A DNA stretch of 64,000 nt from Phytophthora hibernalis (Eukaryota > Oomycota > Peronosporomycetes > Peronosporales > Peronosporaceae). Below the pieces are notes generated by a model. That model made no database searches, was not told the origin of the DNA, and saw only the letters and a list, made by a program, of their open reading frames with translations. Location: assembly GCA_012656075.1 (NCBI GenBank), contig JAAKBF010000096.1, positions 1 to 64,000 of the forward strand, read 5' to 3'. Position numbers and translations under genes: made by a program. Shown piece by piece: positions 34,670 through 47,119 of the stretch (positions are counted from its first letter, which is position 1; the number at the start of each line of letters is the position of its first letter).

Positions 34670-34742
34670 GCTCCTTTGGCTCAGTTGGTAGAGCGTCAGT
34701 CTCATAATCTGAAGGTCGCCAGTTCGATCCTGGCAGGGAGCA
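34670..34742 (+). tRNA. tRNA-Met (CAT), copy 27
   Basis: 730 bp after copy 26; core type. Confidence 0.96.
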
Positions 34743-35399
34743 CTTCTTTATCCTTTTGCCTTTGACTCAGCTCCTCGTTGTTTTCCCAGTCTGTGCAGCC
34801 TGTACTGCCTCCATCACGCCTGCGACCACTCGTCTGTCAGCTCTCATTCCCCCTCAAGGACGTTGCTCGGGTCGGCAACGTCCGACATACTAGTTGGCTC
34901 GGGTTTGAGTCGCGCCGACGACACTCGCATTTCAATCGACTGATGCGGCGGCCATCGACACAGCCGTCTGCGTAGTGCAGACGCAGCTGTGAGAGGCTCA
35001 GCATACCTGTTGAATAATCCACCTTTCCTCGAAATGGCGCCGGGGTGGTTCTGCCCTGCCACCTAGACAGAGAGCTGAGCCCTAACGGTTGAAACGACGT
35101 GACGGCCACCGTGACCGCTTGGGCTATTGTGCGTGGTACCATATTACGCGTGAGAAAGCACTGTGCCGTGTGCGTATGGCGCGACAGAGTCTGTTTGAAG
35201 TCGGGGAGGGGTGACATCTTTTAGGTGGACGTGCACTGTGAAGGCTGTGGGGCTGTATCAGCTGCCGCAATGGTCCGAGGTGGTCGGAACGACATCAGGC
35301 GTGAAGCTGGAGGTGCATATATCCTGGTGGCGTGTGTTTGGAGCGCAGGAGAGGCGTATTTCGTTCGTGGCGGCGTGAGGGGCGTTGAAGTGTTATGAT

Positions 35400-35472
35400 G
35401 CTCCTTTGGCTCAGTTGGTAGAGCGTCAGTCTCATAATCTGAAGGTCGCCAGTTCGATCCTGGCAGGGAGCA
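35400..35472 (+). tRNA. tRNA-Met (CAT), copy 28
   Basis: 730 bp after copy 27; core type. Confidence 0.96.
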
Positions 35473-36129
35473 CTTCTTTATCCTTTTGCCTTTGACTCAG
35501 CTCCTCGTTGTTTTCCCAGTCTGTGCAGCCTGTACTGCCTCCATCACGCCTGCGACCACTCGTCTGTCAGCTCTCATTCCCCCTCAAGGACGTTGCTCGG
35601 GTCGGCAACGTCCGACATACTAGTTGGCTCGGGTTTGAGTCGCGCCGACGACACTCGCATTTCAATCGACTGATGCGGCGGCCATCGACACAGCCGTCTG
35701 CGTAGTGCAGACGCAGCTGTGAGAGGCTCAGCATACCTGTTGAATAATCCACCTTTCCTCGAAATGGCGCCGGGGTGGTTCTGCCCTGCCACCTAGACAG
35801 AGAGCTGAGCCCTAACGGTTGAAACGACGTGACGGCCACCGTGACCGCTTGGGCTATTGTGCGTGGTACCATATTACGCGTGAGAAAGCACTGTGCCGTG
35901 TGCGTATGGCGCGACAGAGTCTGTTTGAAGTCGGGGAGGGGTGACATCTTTTAGGTGGACGTGCACTGTGAAGGCTGTGGGGCTGTATCAGCTGCCGCAA
36001 TGGTCCGAGGTGGTCGGAACGACATCAGGCGTGAAGCTGGAGGTGCATATATCCTGGTGGCGTGTGTTTGGAGCGCAGGAGAGGCGTATTTCGTTCGTGG
36101 CGGCGTGAGGGGCGTTGAAGTGTTATGAT

Positions 36130-36202
36130 GCTCCTTTGGCTCAGTTGGTAGAGCGTCAGTCTCATAATCTGAAGGTCGCCAGTTCGATCCTGGCAGGGAG
36201 CA
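36130..36202 (+). tRNA. tRNA-Met (CAT), copy 29
   Basis: 730 bp after copy 28; core type. Confidence 0.96.
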
Positions 36203-36859
36203 CTTCTTTATCCTTTTGCCTTTGACTCAGCTCCTCGTTGTTTTCCCAGTCTGTGCAGCCTGTACTGCCTCCATCACGCCTGCGACCACTCGTCTGTCAG
36301 CTCTCATTCCCCCTCAAGGACGTTGCTCGGGTCGGCAACGTCCGACATACTAGTTGGCTCGGGTTTGAGTCGCGCCGACGACACTCGCATTTCAATCGAC
36401 TGATGCGGCGGCCATCGACACAGCCGTCTGCGTAGTGCAGACGCAGCTGTGAGAGGCTCAGCATACCTGTTGAATAATCCACCTTTCCTCGAAATGGCGC
36501 CGGGGTGGTTCTGCCCTGCCACCTAGACAGAGAGCTGAGCCCTAACGGTTGAAACGACGTGACGGCCACCGTGACCGCTTGGGCTATTGTGCGTGGTACC
36601 ATATTACGCGTGAGAAAGCACTGTGCCGTGTGCGTATGGCGCGACAGAGTCTGTTTGAAGTCGGGGAGGGGTGACATCTTTTAGGTGGACGTGCACTGTG
36701 AAGGCTGTGGGGCTGTATCAGCTGCCGCAATGGTCCGAGGTGGTCGGAACGACATCAGGCGTGAAGCTGGAGGTGCATATATCCTGGTGGCGTGTGTTTG
36801 GAGCGCAGGAGAGGCGTATTTCGTTCGTGGCGGCGTGAGGGGCGTTGAAGTGTTATGAT

Positions 36860-36932
36860 GCTCCTTTGGCTCAGTTGGTAGAGCGTCAGTCTCATAATCT
36901 GAAGGTCGCCAGTTCGATCCTGGCAGGGAGCA
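36860..36932 (+). tRNA. tRNA-Met (CAT), copy 30
   Basis: 730 bp after copy 29; core type. Confidence 0.96.
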
Positions 36933-37589
36933 CTTCTTTATCCTTTTGCCTTTGACTCAGCTCCTCGTTGTTTTCCCAGTCTGTGCAGCCTGTACTGCCT
37001 CCATCACGCCTGCGACCACTCGTCTGTCAGCTCTCATTCCCCCTCAAGGACGTTGCTCGGGTCGGCAACGTCCGACATACTAGTTGGCTCGGGTTTGAGT
37101 CGCGCCGACGACACTCGCATTTCAATCGACTGATGCGGCGGCCATCGACACAGCCGTCTGCGTAGTGCAGACGCAGCTGTGAGAGGCTCAGCATACCTGT
37201 TGAATAATCCACCTTTCCTCGAAATGGCGCCGGGGTGGTTCTGCCCTGCCACCTAGACAGAGAGCTGAGCCCTAACGGTTGAAACGACGTGACGGCCACC
37301 GTGACCGCTTGGGCTATTGTGCGTGGTACCATATTACGCGTGAGAAAGCACTGTGCCGTGTGCGTATGGCGCGACAGAGTCTGTTTGAAGTCGGGGAGGG
37401 GTGACATCTTTTAGGTGGACGTGCACTGTGAAGGCTGTGGGGCTGTATCAGCTGCCGCAATGGTCCGAGGTGGTCGGAACGACATCAGGCGTGAAGCTGG
37501 AGGTGCATATATCCTGGTGGCGTGTGTTTGGAGCGCAGGAGAGGCGTATTTCGTTCGTGGCGGCGTGAGGGGCGTTGAAGTGTTATGAT

Positions 37590-37662
37590 GCTCCTTTGGC
37601 TCAGTTGGTAGAGCGTCAGTCTCATAATCTGAAGGTCGCCAGTTCGATCCTGGCAGGGAGCA
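37590..37662 (+). tRNA. tRNA-Met (CAT), copy 31
   Basis: 730 bp after copy 30; core type. Confidence 0.96.
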
Positions 37663-38319
37663 CTTCTTTATCCTTTTGCCTTTGACTCAGCTCCTCGTTG
37701 TTTTCCCAGTCTGTGCAGCCTGTACTGCCTCCATCACGCCTGCGACCACTCGTCTGTCAGCTCTCATTCCCCCTCAAGGACGTTGCTCGGGTCGGCAACG
37801 TCCGACATACTAGTTGGCTCGGGTTTGAGTCGCGCCGACGACACTCGCATTTCAATCGACTGATGCGGCGGCCATCGACACAGCCGTCTGCGTAGTGCAG
37901 ACGCAGCTGTGAGAGGCTCAGCATACCTGTTGAATAATCCACCTTTCCTCGAAATGGCGCCGGGGTGGTTCTGCCCTGCCACCTAGACAGAGAGCTGAGC
38001 CCTAACGGTTGAAACGACGTGACGGCCACCGTGACCGCTTGGGCTATTGTGCGTGGTACCATATTACGCGTGAGAAAGCACTGTGCCGTGTGCGTATGGC
38101 GCGACAGAGTCTGTTTGAAGTCGGGGAGGGGTGACATCTTTTAGGTGGACGTGCACTGTGAAGGCTGTGGGGCTGTATCAGCTGCCGCAATGGTCCGAGG
38201 TGGTCGGAACGACATCAGGCGTGAAGCTGGAGGTGCATATATCCTGGTGGCGTGTGTTTGGAGCGCAGGAGAGGCGTATTTCGTTCGTGGCGGCGTGAGG
38301 GGCGTTGAAGTGTTATGAT

Positions 38320-38392
38320 GCTCCTTTGGCTCAGTTGGTAGAGCGTCAGTCTCATAATCTGAAGGTCGCCAGTTCGATCCTGGCAGGGAGCA
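38320..38392 (+). tRNA. tRNA-Met (CAT), copy 32
   Basis: 730 bp after copy 31; core type. Confidence 0.96.
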
Positions 38393-39049
38393 CTTCTTTA
38401 TCCTTTTGCCTTTGACTCAGCTCCTCGTTGTTTTCCCAGTCTGTGCAGCCTGTACTGCCTCCATCACGCCTGCGACCACTCGTCTGTCAGCTCTCATTCC
38501 CCCTCAAGGACGTTGCTCGGGTCGGCAACGTCCGACATACTAGTTGGCTCGGGTTTGAGTCGCGCCGACGACACTCGCATTTCAATCGACTGATGCGGCG
38601 GCCATCGACACAGCCGTCTGCGTAGTGCAGACGCAGCTGTGAGAGGCTCAGCATACCTGTTGAATAATCCACCTTTCCTCGAAATGGCGCCGGGGTGGTT
38701 CTGCCCTGCCACCTAGACAGAGAGCTGAGCCCTAACGGTTGAAACGACGTGACGGCCACCGTGACCGCTTGGGCTATTGTGCGTGGTACCATATTACGCG
38801 TGAGAAAGCACTGTGCCGTGTGCGTATGGCGCGACAGAGTCTGTTTGAAGTCGGGGAGGGGTGACATCTTTTAGGTGGACGTGCACTGTGAAGGCTGTGG
38901 GGCTGTATCAGCTGCCGCAATGGTCCGAGGTGGTCGGAACGACATCAGGCGTGAAGCTGGAGGTGCATATATCCTGGTGGCGTGTGTTTGGAGCGCAGGA
39001 GAGGCGTATTTCGTTCGTGGCGGCGTGAGGGGCGTTGAAGTGTTATGAT

Positions 39050-39122
39050 GCTCCTTTGGCTCAGTTGGTAGAGCGTCAGTCTCATAATCTGAAGGTCGCC
39101 AGTTCGATCCTGGCAGGGAGCA
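39050..39122 (+). tRNA. tRNA-Met (CAT), copy 33
   Basis: 730 bp after copy 32; core type. Confidence 0.96.
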
Positions 39123-39779
39123 CTTCTTTATCCTTTTGCCTTTGACTCAGCTCCTCGTTGTTTTCCCAGTCTGTGCAGCCTGTACTGCCTCCATCACGCC
39201 TGCGACCACTCGTCTGTCAGCTCTCATTCCCCCTCAAGGACGTTGCTCGGGTCGGCAACGTCCGACATACTAGTTGGCTCGGGTTTGAGTCGCGCCGACG
39301 ACACTCGCATTTCAATCGACTGATGCGGCGGCCATCGACACAGCCGTCTGCGTAGTGCAGACGCAGCTGTGAGAGGCTCAGCATACCTGTTGAATAATCC
39401 ACCTTTCCTCGAAATGGCGCCGGGGTGGTTCTGCCCTGCCACCTAGACAGAGAGCTGAGCCCTAACGGTTGAAACGACGTGACGGCCACCGTGACCGCTT
39501 GGGCTATTGTGCGTGGTACCATATTACGCGTGAGAAAGCACTGTGCCGTGTGCGTATGGCGCGACAGAGTCTGTTTGAAGTCGGGGAGGGGTGACATCTT
39601 TTAGGTGGACGTGCACTGTGAAGGCTGTGGGGCTGTATCAGCTGCCGCAATGGTCCGAGGTGGTCGGAACGACATCAGGCGTGAAGCTGGAGGTGCATAT
39701 ATCCTGGTGGCGTGTGTTTGGAGCGCAGGAGAGGCGTATTTCGTTCGTGGCGGCGTGAGGGGCGTTGAAGTGTTATGAT

Positions 39780-39852
39780 GCTCCTTTGGCTCAGTTGGTA
39801 GAGCGTCAGTCTCATAATCTGAAGGTCGCCAGTTCGATCCTGGCAGGGAGCA
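39780..39852 (+). tRNA. tRNA-Met (CAT), copy 34
   Basis: 730 bp after copy 33; last unit of the uninterrupted catattacg block. Confidence 0.96.
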
Positions 39853-40509
39853 CTTCTTTATCCTTTTGCCTTTGACTCAGCTCCTCGTTGTTTTCCCAGT
39901 CTGTGCAGCCTGTACTGCCTCCATCACGCCTGCGACCACTCGTCTGTCAGCTCTCATTCCCCCTCAAGGACGTTGCTCGGGTCGGCAACGTCCGACATAC
40001 TAGTTGGCTCGGGTTTGAGTCGCGCCGACGACACTCGCATTTCAATCGACTGATGCGGCGGCCATCGACACAGCCGTCTGCGTAGTGCAGACGCAGCTGT
40101 GAGAGGCTCAGCATACCTGTTGAATAATCCACCTTTCCTCGAAATGGCGCCGGGGTGGTTCTGCCCTGCCACCTAGACAGAGAGCTGAGCCCTAACGGTT
40201 GAAACGACGTGACGGCCACCGTGACCGCTTGGGCTATTGTGCGTGGTACCATAATACGCGTGAGAAAGCACTGTGCCGTGTGCGTATGGCGCGACAGAGT
40301 CTGTTTGAAGTCGGGGAGGGGTGACATCTTTTAGGTGGACGTGCACTGTGAAGGCTGTGGGGCTGTATCAGCTGCCGCAATGGTCCGAGGTGGTCGGAAC
40401 GACATCAGGCGTGAAGCTGGAGGTGCATATATCCTGGTGGCGTGTGTTTGGAGCGCAGGAGAGGCGTATTTCGTTCGTGGCGGCGTGAGGGGCGTTGAAG
40501 TGTTATGAT

Positions 40510-40582
40510 GCTCCTTTGGCTCAGTTGGTAGAGCGTCAGTCTCATAATCTGAAGGTCGCCAGTTCGATCCTGGCAGGGAGCA
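40510..40582 (+). tRNA. tRNA-Met (CAT), copy 35
   Basis: 730 bp after copy 34; the spacer switches back to cataatacg, the form seen at the left end. Confidence 0.96.
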
Positions 40583-41239
40583 CTTCTTTATCCTTTTGCC
40601 TTTGACTCAGCTCCTCGTTGTTTTCCCAGTCTGTGCAGCCTGTACTGCCTCCATCACGCCTGCGACCACTCGTCTGTCAGCTCTCATTCCCCCTCAAGGA
40701 CGTTGCTCGGGTCGGCAACGTCCGACATACTAGTTGGCTCGGGTTTGAGTCGCGCCGACGACACTCGCATTTCAATCGACTGATGCGGCGGCCATCGACA
40801 CAGCCGTCTGCGTAGTGCAGACGCAGCTGTGAGAGGCTCAGCATACCTGTTGAATAATCCACCTTTCCTCGAAATGGCGCCGGGGTGGTTCTGCCCTGCC
40901 ACCTAGACAGAGAGCTGAGCCCTAACGGTTGAAACGACGTGACGGCCACCGTGACCGCTTGGGCTATTGTGCGTGGTACCATAATACGCGTGAGAAAGCA
41001 CTGTGCCGTGTGCGTATGGCGCGACAGAGTCTGTTTGAAGTCGGGGAGGGGTGACATCTTTTAGGTGGACGTGCACTGTGAAGGCTGTGGGGCTGTATCA
41101 GCTGCCGCAATGGTCCGAGGTGGTCGGAACGACATCAGGCGTGAAGCTGGAGGTGCATATATCCTGGTGGCGTGTGTTTGGAGCGCAGGAGAGGCGTATT
41201 TCGTTCGTGGCGGCGTGAGGGGCGTTGAAGTGTTATGAT

Positions 41240-41312
41240 GCTCCTTTGGCTCAGTTGGTAGAGCGTCAGTCTCATAATCTGAAGGTCGCCAGTTCGATCC
41301 TGGCAGGGAGCA
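41240..41312 (+). tRNA. tRNA-Met (CAT), copy 36
   Basis: 730 bp after copy 35; cataatacg type. Confidence 0.96.
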
Positions 41313-41969
41313 CTTCTTTATCCTTTTGCCTTTGACTCAGCTCCTCGTTGTTTTCCCAGTCTGTGCAGCCTGTACTGCCTCCATCACGCCTGCGACCACT
41401 CGTCTGTCAGCTCTCATTCCCCCTCAAGGACGTTGCTCGGGTCGGCAACGTCCGACATACTAGTTGGCTCGGGTTTGAGTCGCGCCGACGACACTCGCAT
41501 TTCAATCGACTGATGCGGCGGCCATCGACACAGCCGTCTGCGTAGTGCAGACGCAGCTGTGAGAGGCTCAGCATACCTGTTGAATAATCCACCTTTCCTC
41601 GAAATGGCGCCGGGGTGGTTCTGCCCTGCCACCTAGACAGAGAGCTGAGCCCTAACGGTTGAAACGACGTGACGGCCACCGTGACCGCTTGGGCTATTGT
41701 GCGTGGTACCATAATACGCGTGAGAAAGCACTGTGCCGTGTGCGTATGGCGCGACAGAGTCTGTTTGAAGTCGGGGAGGGGTGACATCTTTTAGGTGGAC
41801 GTGCACTGTGAAGGCTGTGGGGCTGTATCAGCTGCCGCAATGGTCCGAGGTGGTCGGAACGACATCAGGCGTGAAGCTGGAGGTGCATATATCCTGGTGG
41901 CGTGTGTTTGGAGCGCAGGAGAGGCGTATTTCGTTCGTGGCGGCGTGAGGGGCGTTGAAGTGTTATGAT

Positions 41970-42042
41970 GCTCCTTTGGCTCAGTTGGTAGAGCGTCAGT
42001 CTCATAATCTGAAGGTCGCCAGTTCGATCCTGGCAGGGAGCA
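41970..42042 (+). tRNA. tRNA-Met (CAT), copy 37
   Basis: 730 bp after copy 36; downstream flank is tatcttttgcc (one C lost), a form shared by most copies from here to the right end. Confidence 0.96.
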
Positions 42043-42698
42043 CTTCTTTATCTTTTGCCTTTGACTCAGCTCCTCGTTGTTTTCCCAGTCTGTGCAGCCT
42101 GTACTGCCTCCATCACGCCTGCGACCACTCGTCTGTCAGCTCTCATTCCCCCTCAAGGACGTTGCTCGGGTCGGCAACGTCCGACATACTAGTTGGCTCG
42201 GGTTTGAGTCGCGCCGACGACACTCGCATTTCAATCGACTGATGCGGCGGCCATCGACACAGCCGTCTGCGTAGTGCAGACGCAGCTGTGAGAGGCTCAG
42301 CATACCTGTTGAATAATCCACCTTTCCTCGAAATGGCGCCGGGGTGGTTCTGCCCTGCCACCTAGACAGAGAGCTGAGCCCTAACGGTTGAAACGACGTG
42401 ACGGCCACCGTGACCGCTTGGGCTATTGTGCGTGGTACCATAATACGCGTGAGAAAGCACTGTGCCGTGTGCGTATGGCGCGACAGAGTCTGTTTGAAGT
42501 CGGGGAGGGGTGACATCTTTTAGGTGGACGTGCACTGTGAAGGCTGTGGGGCTGTATCAGCTGCCGCAATGGTCCGAGGTGGTCGGAACGACATCAGGCG
42601 TGAAGCTGGAGGTGCATATATCCTGGTGGCGTGTGTTTGGAGCGCAGGAGAGGCGTATTTCGTTCGTGGCGGCGTGAGGGGCGTTGAAGTGTTATGAT

Positions 42699-42771
42699 GC
42701 TCCTTTGGCTCAGTTGGTAGAGCGTCAGTCTCATAATCTGAAGGTCGCCAGTTCGATCCTGGCAGGGAGCA
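42699..42771 (+). tRNA. tRNA-Met (CAT), copy 38
   Basis: 729 bp after copy 37; its downstream flank is the older tatccttttgcc form. Confidence 0.96.
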
Positions 42772-43426
42772 CTTCTTTATCCTTTTGCCTTTGACTCAGC
42801 TCCTCGTTGTTTTCCCAGTCTGTGCAGCCTGTACTGCCTCCATCACGCCTGCGACCACTCGTCTGTCAGCTCTCATTCCCCCTCAAGGACGTTGCTCGGG
42901 TCGGCAACGTCCGACATACTAGTTGGCTCGGGTTTGAGTCGCGCCGACGACACTCGCATTTCAATCGACTGATGCGGCGGCCATCGACACAGCCGTCTGC
43001 GTAGTGCAGACGCAGCTGTGAGAGGTTCAGCATACCTGTTGAATAATCCACCTTTCCTCGAAATGGCGCCGGGGTGGTTCTGCCCTGCCACCTAGACAGA
43101 GAGCTGAGCCCTAACGGTTGAAACGACGTGACGGCCACCGTGACCGCTTGGGCTATTGTGCGTGGTACCATATTACGCGTGAGAAAGCACTGTGCCGTGT
43201 GCGTATGGCGCGACAGAGTCTGTTTGAAGTCGGGGAGGGGTGACATCTTTTAGGTGGACGTGCACTGTGAAGGCTGTGGGGCTGTATCAGCTGCCGCAAT
43301 GGTCCGAGGTGGTCGGAACGACATCAGGCGTGGCTGGAGGTGCATATATCCTGGTGGCGTGTGTTTGGAGCGCAGGAGAGGCGTATTTCGTTCGTGGCGG
43401 CGTGAGGGGCGTTGAAGTGTTATGAT

Positions 43427-43499
43427 GCTCCTTTGGCTCAGTTGGTAGAGCGTCAGTCTCATAATCTGAAGGTCGCCAGTTCGATCCTGGCAGGGAGCA
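43427..43499 (+). tRNA. tRNA-Met (CAT), copy 39
   Basis: 728 bp after copy 38; mosaic unit with gaggttcag plus catattacg and a 2-base deletion at ggcgtggctgg. Confidence 0.96.
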
Positions 43500-44155
43500 C
43501 TTCTTTATCTTTTGCCTTTGACTCAGCTCCTCGTTGTTTTCCCAGTCTGTGCAGCCTGTACTGCCTCCATCACGCCTGCGACCACTCGTCTGTCAGCTCT
43601 CATTCCCCCTCAAGGACGTTGCTCGGGTCGGCAACGTCCGACATACTAGTTGGCTCGGGTTTGAGTCGCGCCGACGACACTCGCATTTCAATCGACTGAT
43701 GCGGCGGCCATCGACACAGCCGTCTGCGTAGTGCAGACGCAGCTGTGAGAGGCTCAGCATACCTGTTGAATAATCCACCTTTCCTCGAAATGGCGCCGGG
43801 GTGGTTCTGCCCTGCCACCTAGACAGAGAGCTGAGCCCTAACGGTTGAAACGACGTGACGGCCACCGTGACCGCTTGGGCTATTGTGCGTGGTACCATAA
43901 TACGCGTGAGAAAGCACTGTGCCGTGTGCGTATGGCGCGACAGAGTCTGTTTGAAGTCGGGGAGGGGTGACATCTTTTAGGTGGACGTGCACTGTGAAGG
44001 CTGTGGGGCTGTATCAGCTGCCGCAATGGTCCGAGGTGGTCGGAACGACATCAGGCGTGAAGCTGGAGGTGCATATATCCTGGTGGCGTGTGTTTGGAGC
44101 GCAGGAGAGGCGTCTTTCGTTCGAGGCGGCGTGAGGGGCGTTGAAGTGTTATGAT

Positions 44156-44228
44156 GCTCCTTTGGCTCAGTTGGTAGAGCGTCAGTCTCATAATCTGAAG
44201 GTCGCCAGTTCGATCCTGGCAGGGAGCA
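44156..44228 (+). tRNA. tRNA-Met (CAT), copy 40
   Basis: 729 bp after copy 39; spacer substitutions cgtctttcg and ttcgaggcgg are private to this unit. Confidence 0.96.
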
Positions 44229-44884
44229 CTTCTTTATCTTTTGCCTTTGACTCAGCTCCTCGTTGTTTTCCCAGTCTGTGCAGCCTGTACTGCCTCCATC
44301 ACGCCTGCGACCACTCGTCTGTCAGCTCTCATTCCCCCTCAAGGACGTTGCTCGGGTCGGCAACGTCCGACATACTAGTTGGCTCGGGTTTGAGTCGCGC
44401 CGACGACACTCGCATTTCAATCGACTGATGCGGCGGCCATCGACACAGCCGTCTGCGTAGTGCAGACGCAGCTGTGAGAGGCTCAGCATACCTGTTGAAT
44501 AATCCACCTTTCCTCGAAATGGCGCCGGGGTGGTTCTGCCCTGCCACCTAGACAGAGAGCTGAGCCCTAACGGTTGAAACGACGTGACGGCCACCGTGAC
44601 CGCTTGGGCTATTGTGCGTGGTACCATAATACGCGTGAGAAAGCACTGTGCCGCGTGCGTATGGCGCGACAGAGTCTGTTTGAAGTCGGGGAGGGGTGAC
44701 ATCTTTTAGGTGGACGTGCACTGTGAAGGCTGTGGGGCTGTATCAGCTGCCGCAATGGTCCGAGGTGGTCGGAACGACATCAGGCGTGAAGCTGGAGGTG
44801 CATATATCCTGGTGGCGTGTGTTTGGAGCGCAGGAGAGGCGTATTTCGTTCGTGGCGGCGTGAGGGGCGTTGAAGTGTTATGAT

Positions 44885-44957
44885 GCTCCTTTGGCTCAGT
44901 TGGTAGAGCGTCAGTCTCATAATCTGAAGGTCGCCAGTTCGATCCTGGCAGGGAGCA
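44885..44957 (+). tRNA. tRNA-Met (CAT), copy 41
   Basis: 729 bp after copy 40; private substitution gccgcgtgcg in its spacer. Confidence 0.96.
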
Positions 44958-45613
44958 CTTCTTTATCTTTTGCCTTTGACTCAGCTCCTCGTTGTTTTCC
45001 CAGTCTGTGCAGCCTGTACTGCCTCCATCACGCCTGCGACCACTCGTCTGTCAGCTCTCATTCCCCCTCAAGGACGTTGCTCGGGTCGGCAACGTCCGAC
45101 ATACTAGTTGGCTCGGGTTTGAGTCGCGCCGACGACACTCGCATTTCAATCGACTGATGCGGCGGCCATCGACACAGCCGTCTGCGTAGTGCAGACGCAG
45201 CTGTGAGAGGCTCAGCATACCTGTTGAATAATCCACCTTTCCTCGAAATGGCGCCGGGGTGGTTCTGCCCTGCCACCTAGACAGAGAGCTGAGCCCTAAC
45301 GGTTGAAACGACGTGACGGCCACCGTGACCGCTTGGGCTATTGTGCGTGGTACCATAATACGCGTGAGAAAGCACTGTGCCGTGTGCGTATGGCGCGACA
45401 GAGTCTGTTTGAAGTCGGGGAGGGGTGACATCTTTTAGGTGGACGTGCACTGTGAAGGCTGTGGGGCTGTATCAGCTGCCGCAATGGTCCGAGGTGGTCG
45501 GAACGACATCAGGCGTGAAGCTGGAGGTGCATATATCCTGGTGGCGTGTGTTTGGAGCGCAGGAGAGGCGTATTTCGTTCGTGGCGGCGTGAGGGGCGTT
45601 GAAGTGTTATGAT

Positions 45614-45686
45614 GCTCCTTTGGCTCAGTTGGTAGAGCGTCAGTCTCATAATCTGAAGGTCGCCAGTTCGATCCTGGCAGGGAGCA
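45614..45686 (+). tRNA. tRNA-Met (CAT), copy 42
   Basis: 729 bp after copy 41; cataatacg type. Confidence 0.96.
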
Positions 45687-46338
45687 CTTCTTTATCTTTT
45701 GCCTTTGACTCAGCTCCTCGTTGTTTTCCCAGTCTGTGCAGCCTGTACTGCCTCCATCACGCCTGCGACCACTCGTCTGTCAGCTCTCATTCCCCCTCAA
45801 GGACGTTGCTCGGGTCGGCAACGTCCGACATACTAGTTGGCTCGGGTTTGAGTCGCGCCGACGACACTCGCATTTCAATCGACTGATGCGGCGGCCATCG
45901 ACACAGCCGTCTGCGTAGTGCAGACGCAGCTGTGAGAGGCTCAGCATACCTGTTGAATAATCCACCTTCTCGAAATGGCGCCGGGGTGGTTCTGCCCTGC
46001 CACCTAGACAGAGAGCTGAGCCCTAACGGTTGAAACGACGTGACGGCCACCGTGACCGCTTGGGCTATTGTGCGTGGTACCATAATACGCGTGAGAAAGC
46101 ACTGTGCCGTGTGCGTATGGCGCGACAGAGTCTGTTTGAAGTCGGGGAGGGGTGACATCTTTTAGGTGGACGTGCACTGTGAAGGCTGTGGGGCTGTATC
46201 AGCTGCCGCAATGGTCCGAGGTGGTCGGAACGACATCAGGCGTGAAGCTGGAGGTGCATATATCCTGGTGGCGTGTGTTTGGAGCGCAGGAGAGGCGTAT
46301 TTCGTTCGTGGCGGCGTGAGGGCGTTGAAGTGTTATGA

Positions 46339-46387
46339 CGTCAGTCTCATAATCTGAAGGTCGCCAGTTCGATCCTGGCAGGGAGCA
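46339..46387 (+). pseudogene. Truncated tRNA-Met, copy 43
   Basis: Only nucleotides 25-73 remain. A 25-bp deletion removed the last base of the 5' flank, the 5' acceptor strand, the A-box and most of the D-arm. The B-box, anticodon loop and 3' end are intact, but with no A-box or acceptor stem it cannot give a tRNA. Confidence 0.93.
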
Positions 46388-47046
46388 CTTCTTTATCTTT
46401 TTGCCTTTGACTCAGCTCCTCGTTGTTTTCCCAGTCTGTGCAGCCTGTACTGCCTCCATCACGCCTGCGACCACTCGTCTGTCAGCTCTCATTCCCCCTC
46501 AAGGACGTTGCTCGGGTCGGCAACGTCCGACATACTAGTTGGCTCGGGTTTGAGTCGCGCCGACGACACTCGCATTTCAATCGACTGATGCGGCGGCCAT
46601 CGACACAGCCGTCTGCGTAGTGCAGACGCAGCTGTGAGAGGTTCAGCATACCTGTTGAATAATCCACCTTTCCTCGAAATGGCGCCGGGGTGGTTCTGCC
46701 CTGCCACCTAGACAGAGAGCTGAGCCCTAACGGTTGAAACGACGTGATGGCCACCGTGACCGCTTGGGCTATTGTGCGTGGTACCATAATACGCGTGAGA
46801 AAGCACTGTGCCGTGTGCGTATGGCGCGACAGACGTCTGTTTGAAGTCGGGGAGGGGTGACATCTTTTAGGTGGACGTGCACTGTGAAGGCTGTGGGGGC
46901 TGTATCAGCTGCCGCAATGGTCCGAGGTGGTCGGAACGACATCAGGCGTGAAGCTGGAGGTGCATATATCCTGGTGGCGTGTGTTTGGAGCGCAGGAGAG
47001 GCGGATTTCGTTCGTGGCGGCGTGAGGGGCGTTGAAGTGTTATGAT

Positions 47047-47119
47047 GCTCCTTTGGCTCAGTTGATAGAGCGTCAGTCTCATAATCTGAAGGTCGCCAGT
47101 TCGATCCTGGCAGGGAGCA
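47047..47119 (+). tRNA. tRNA-Met (CAT) with D-loop G19A change, copy 44
   Basis: Full length, but the D-loop reads gttgatag instead of gttggtag. This changes conserved G19, which normally pairs with C56 in the tRNA elbow and also lies in the A-box. Its function is doubtful. The spacer also has private changes (gtgatggcc, gcggatttc). Confidence 0.85.
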
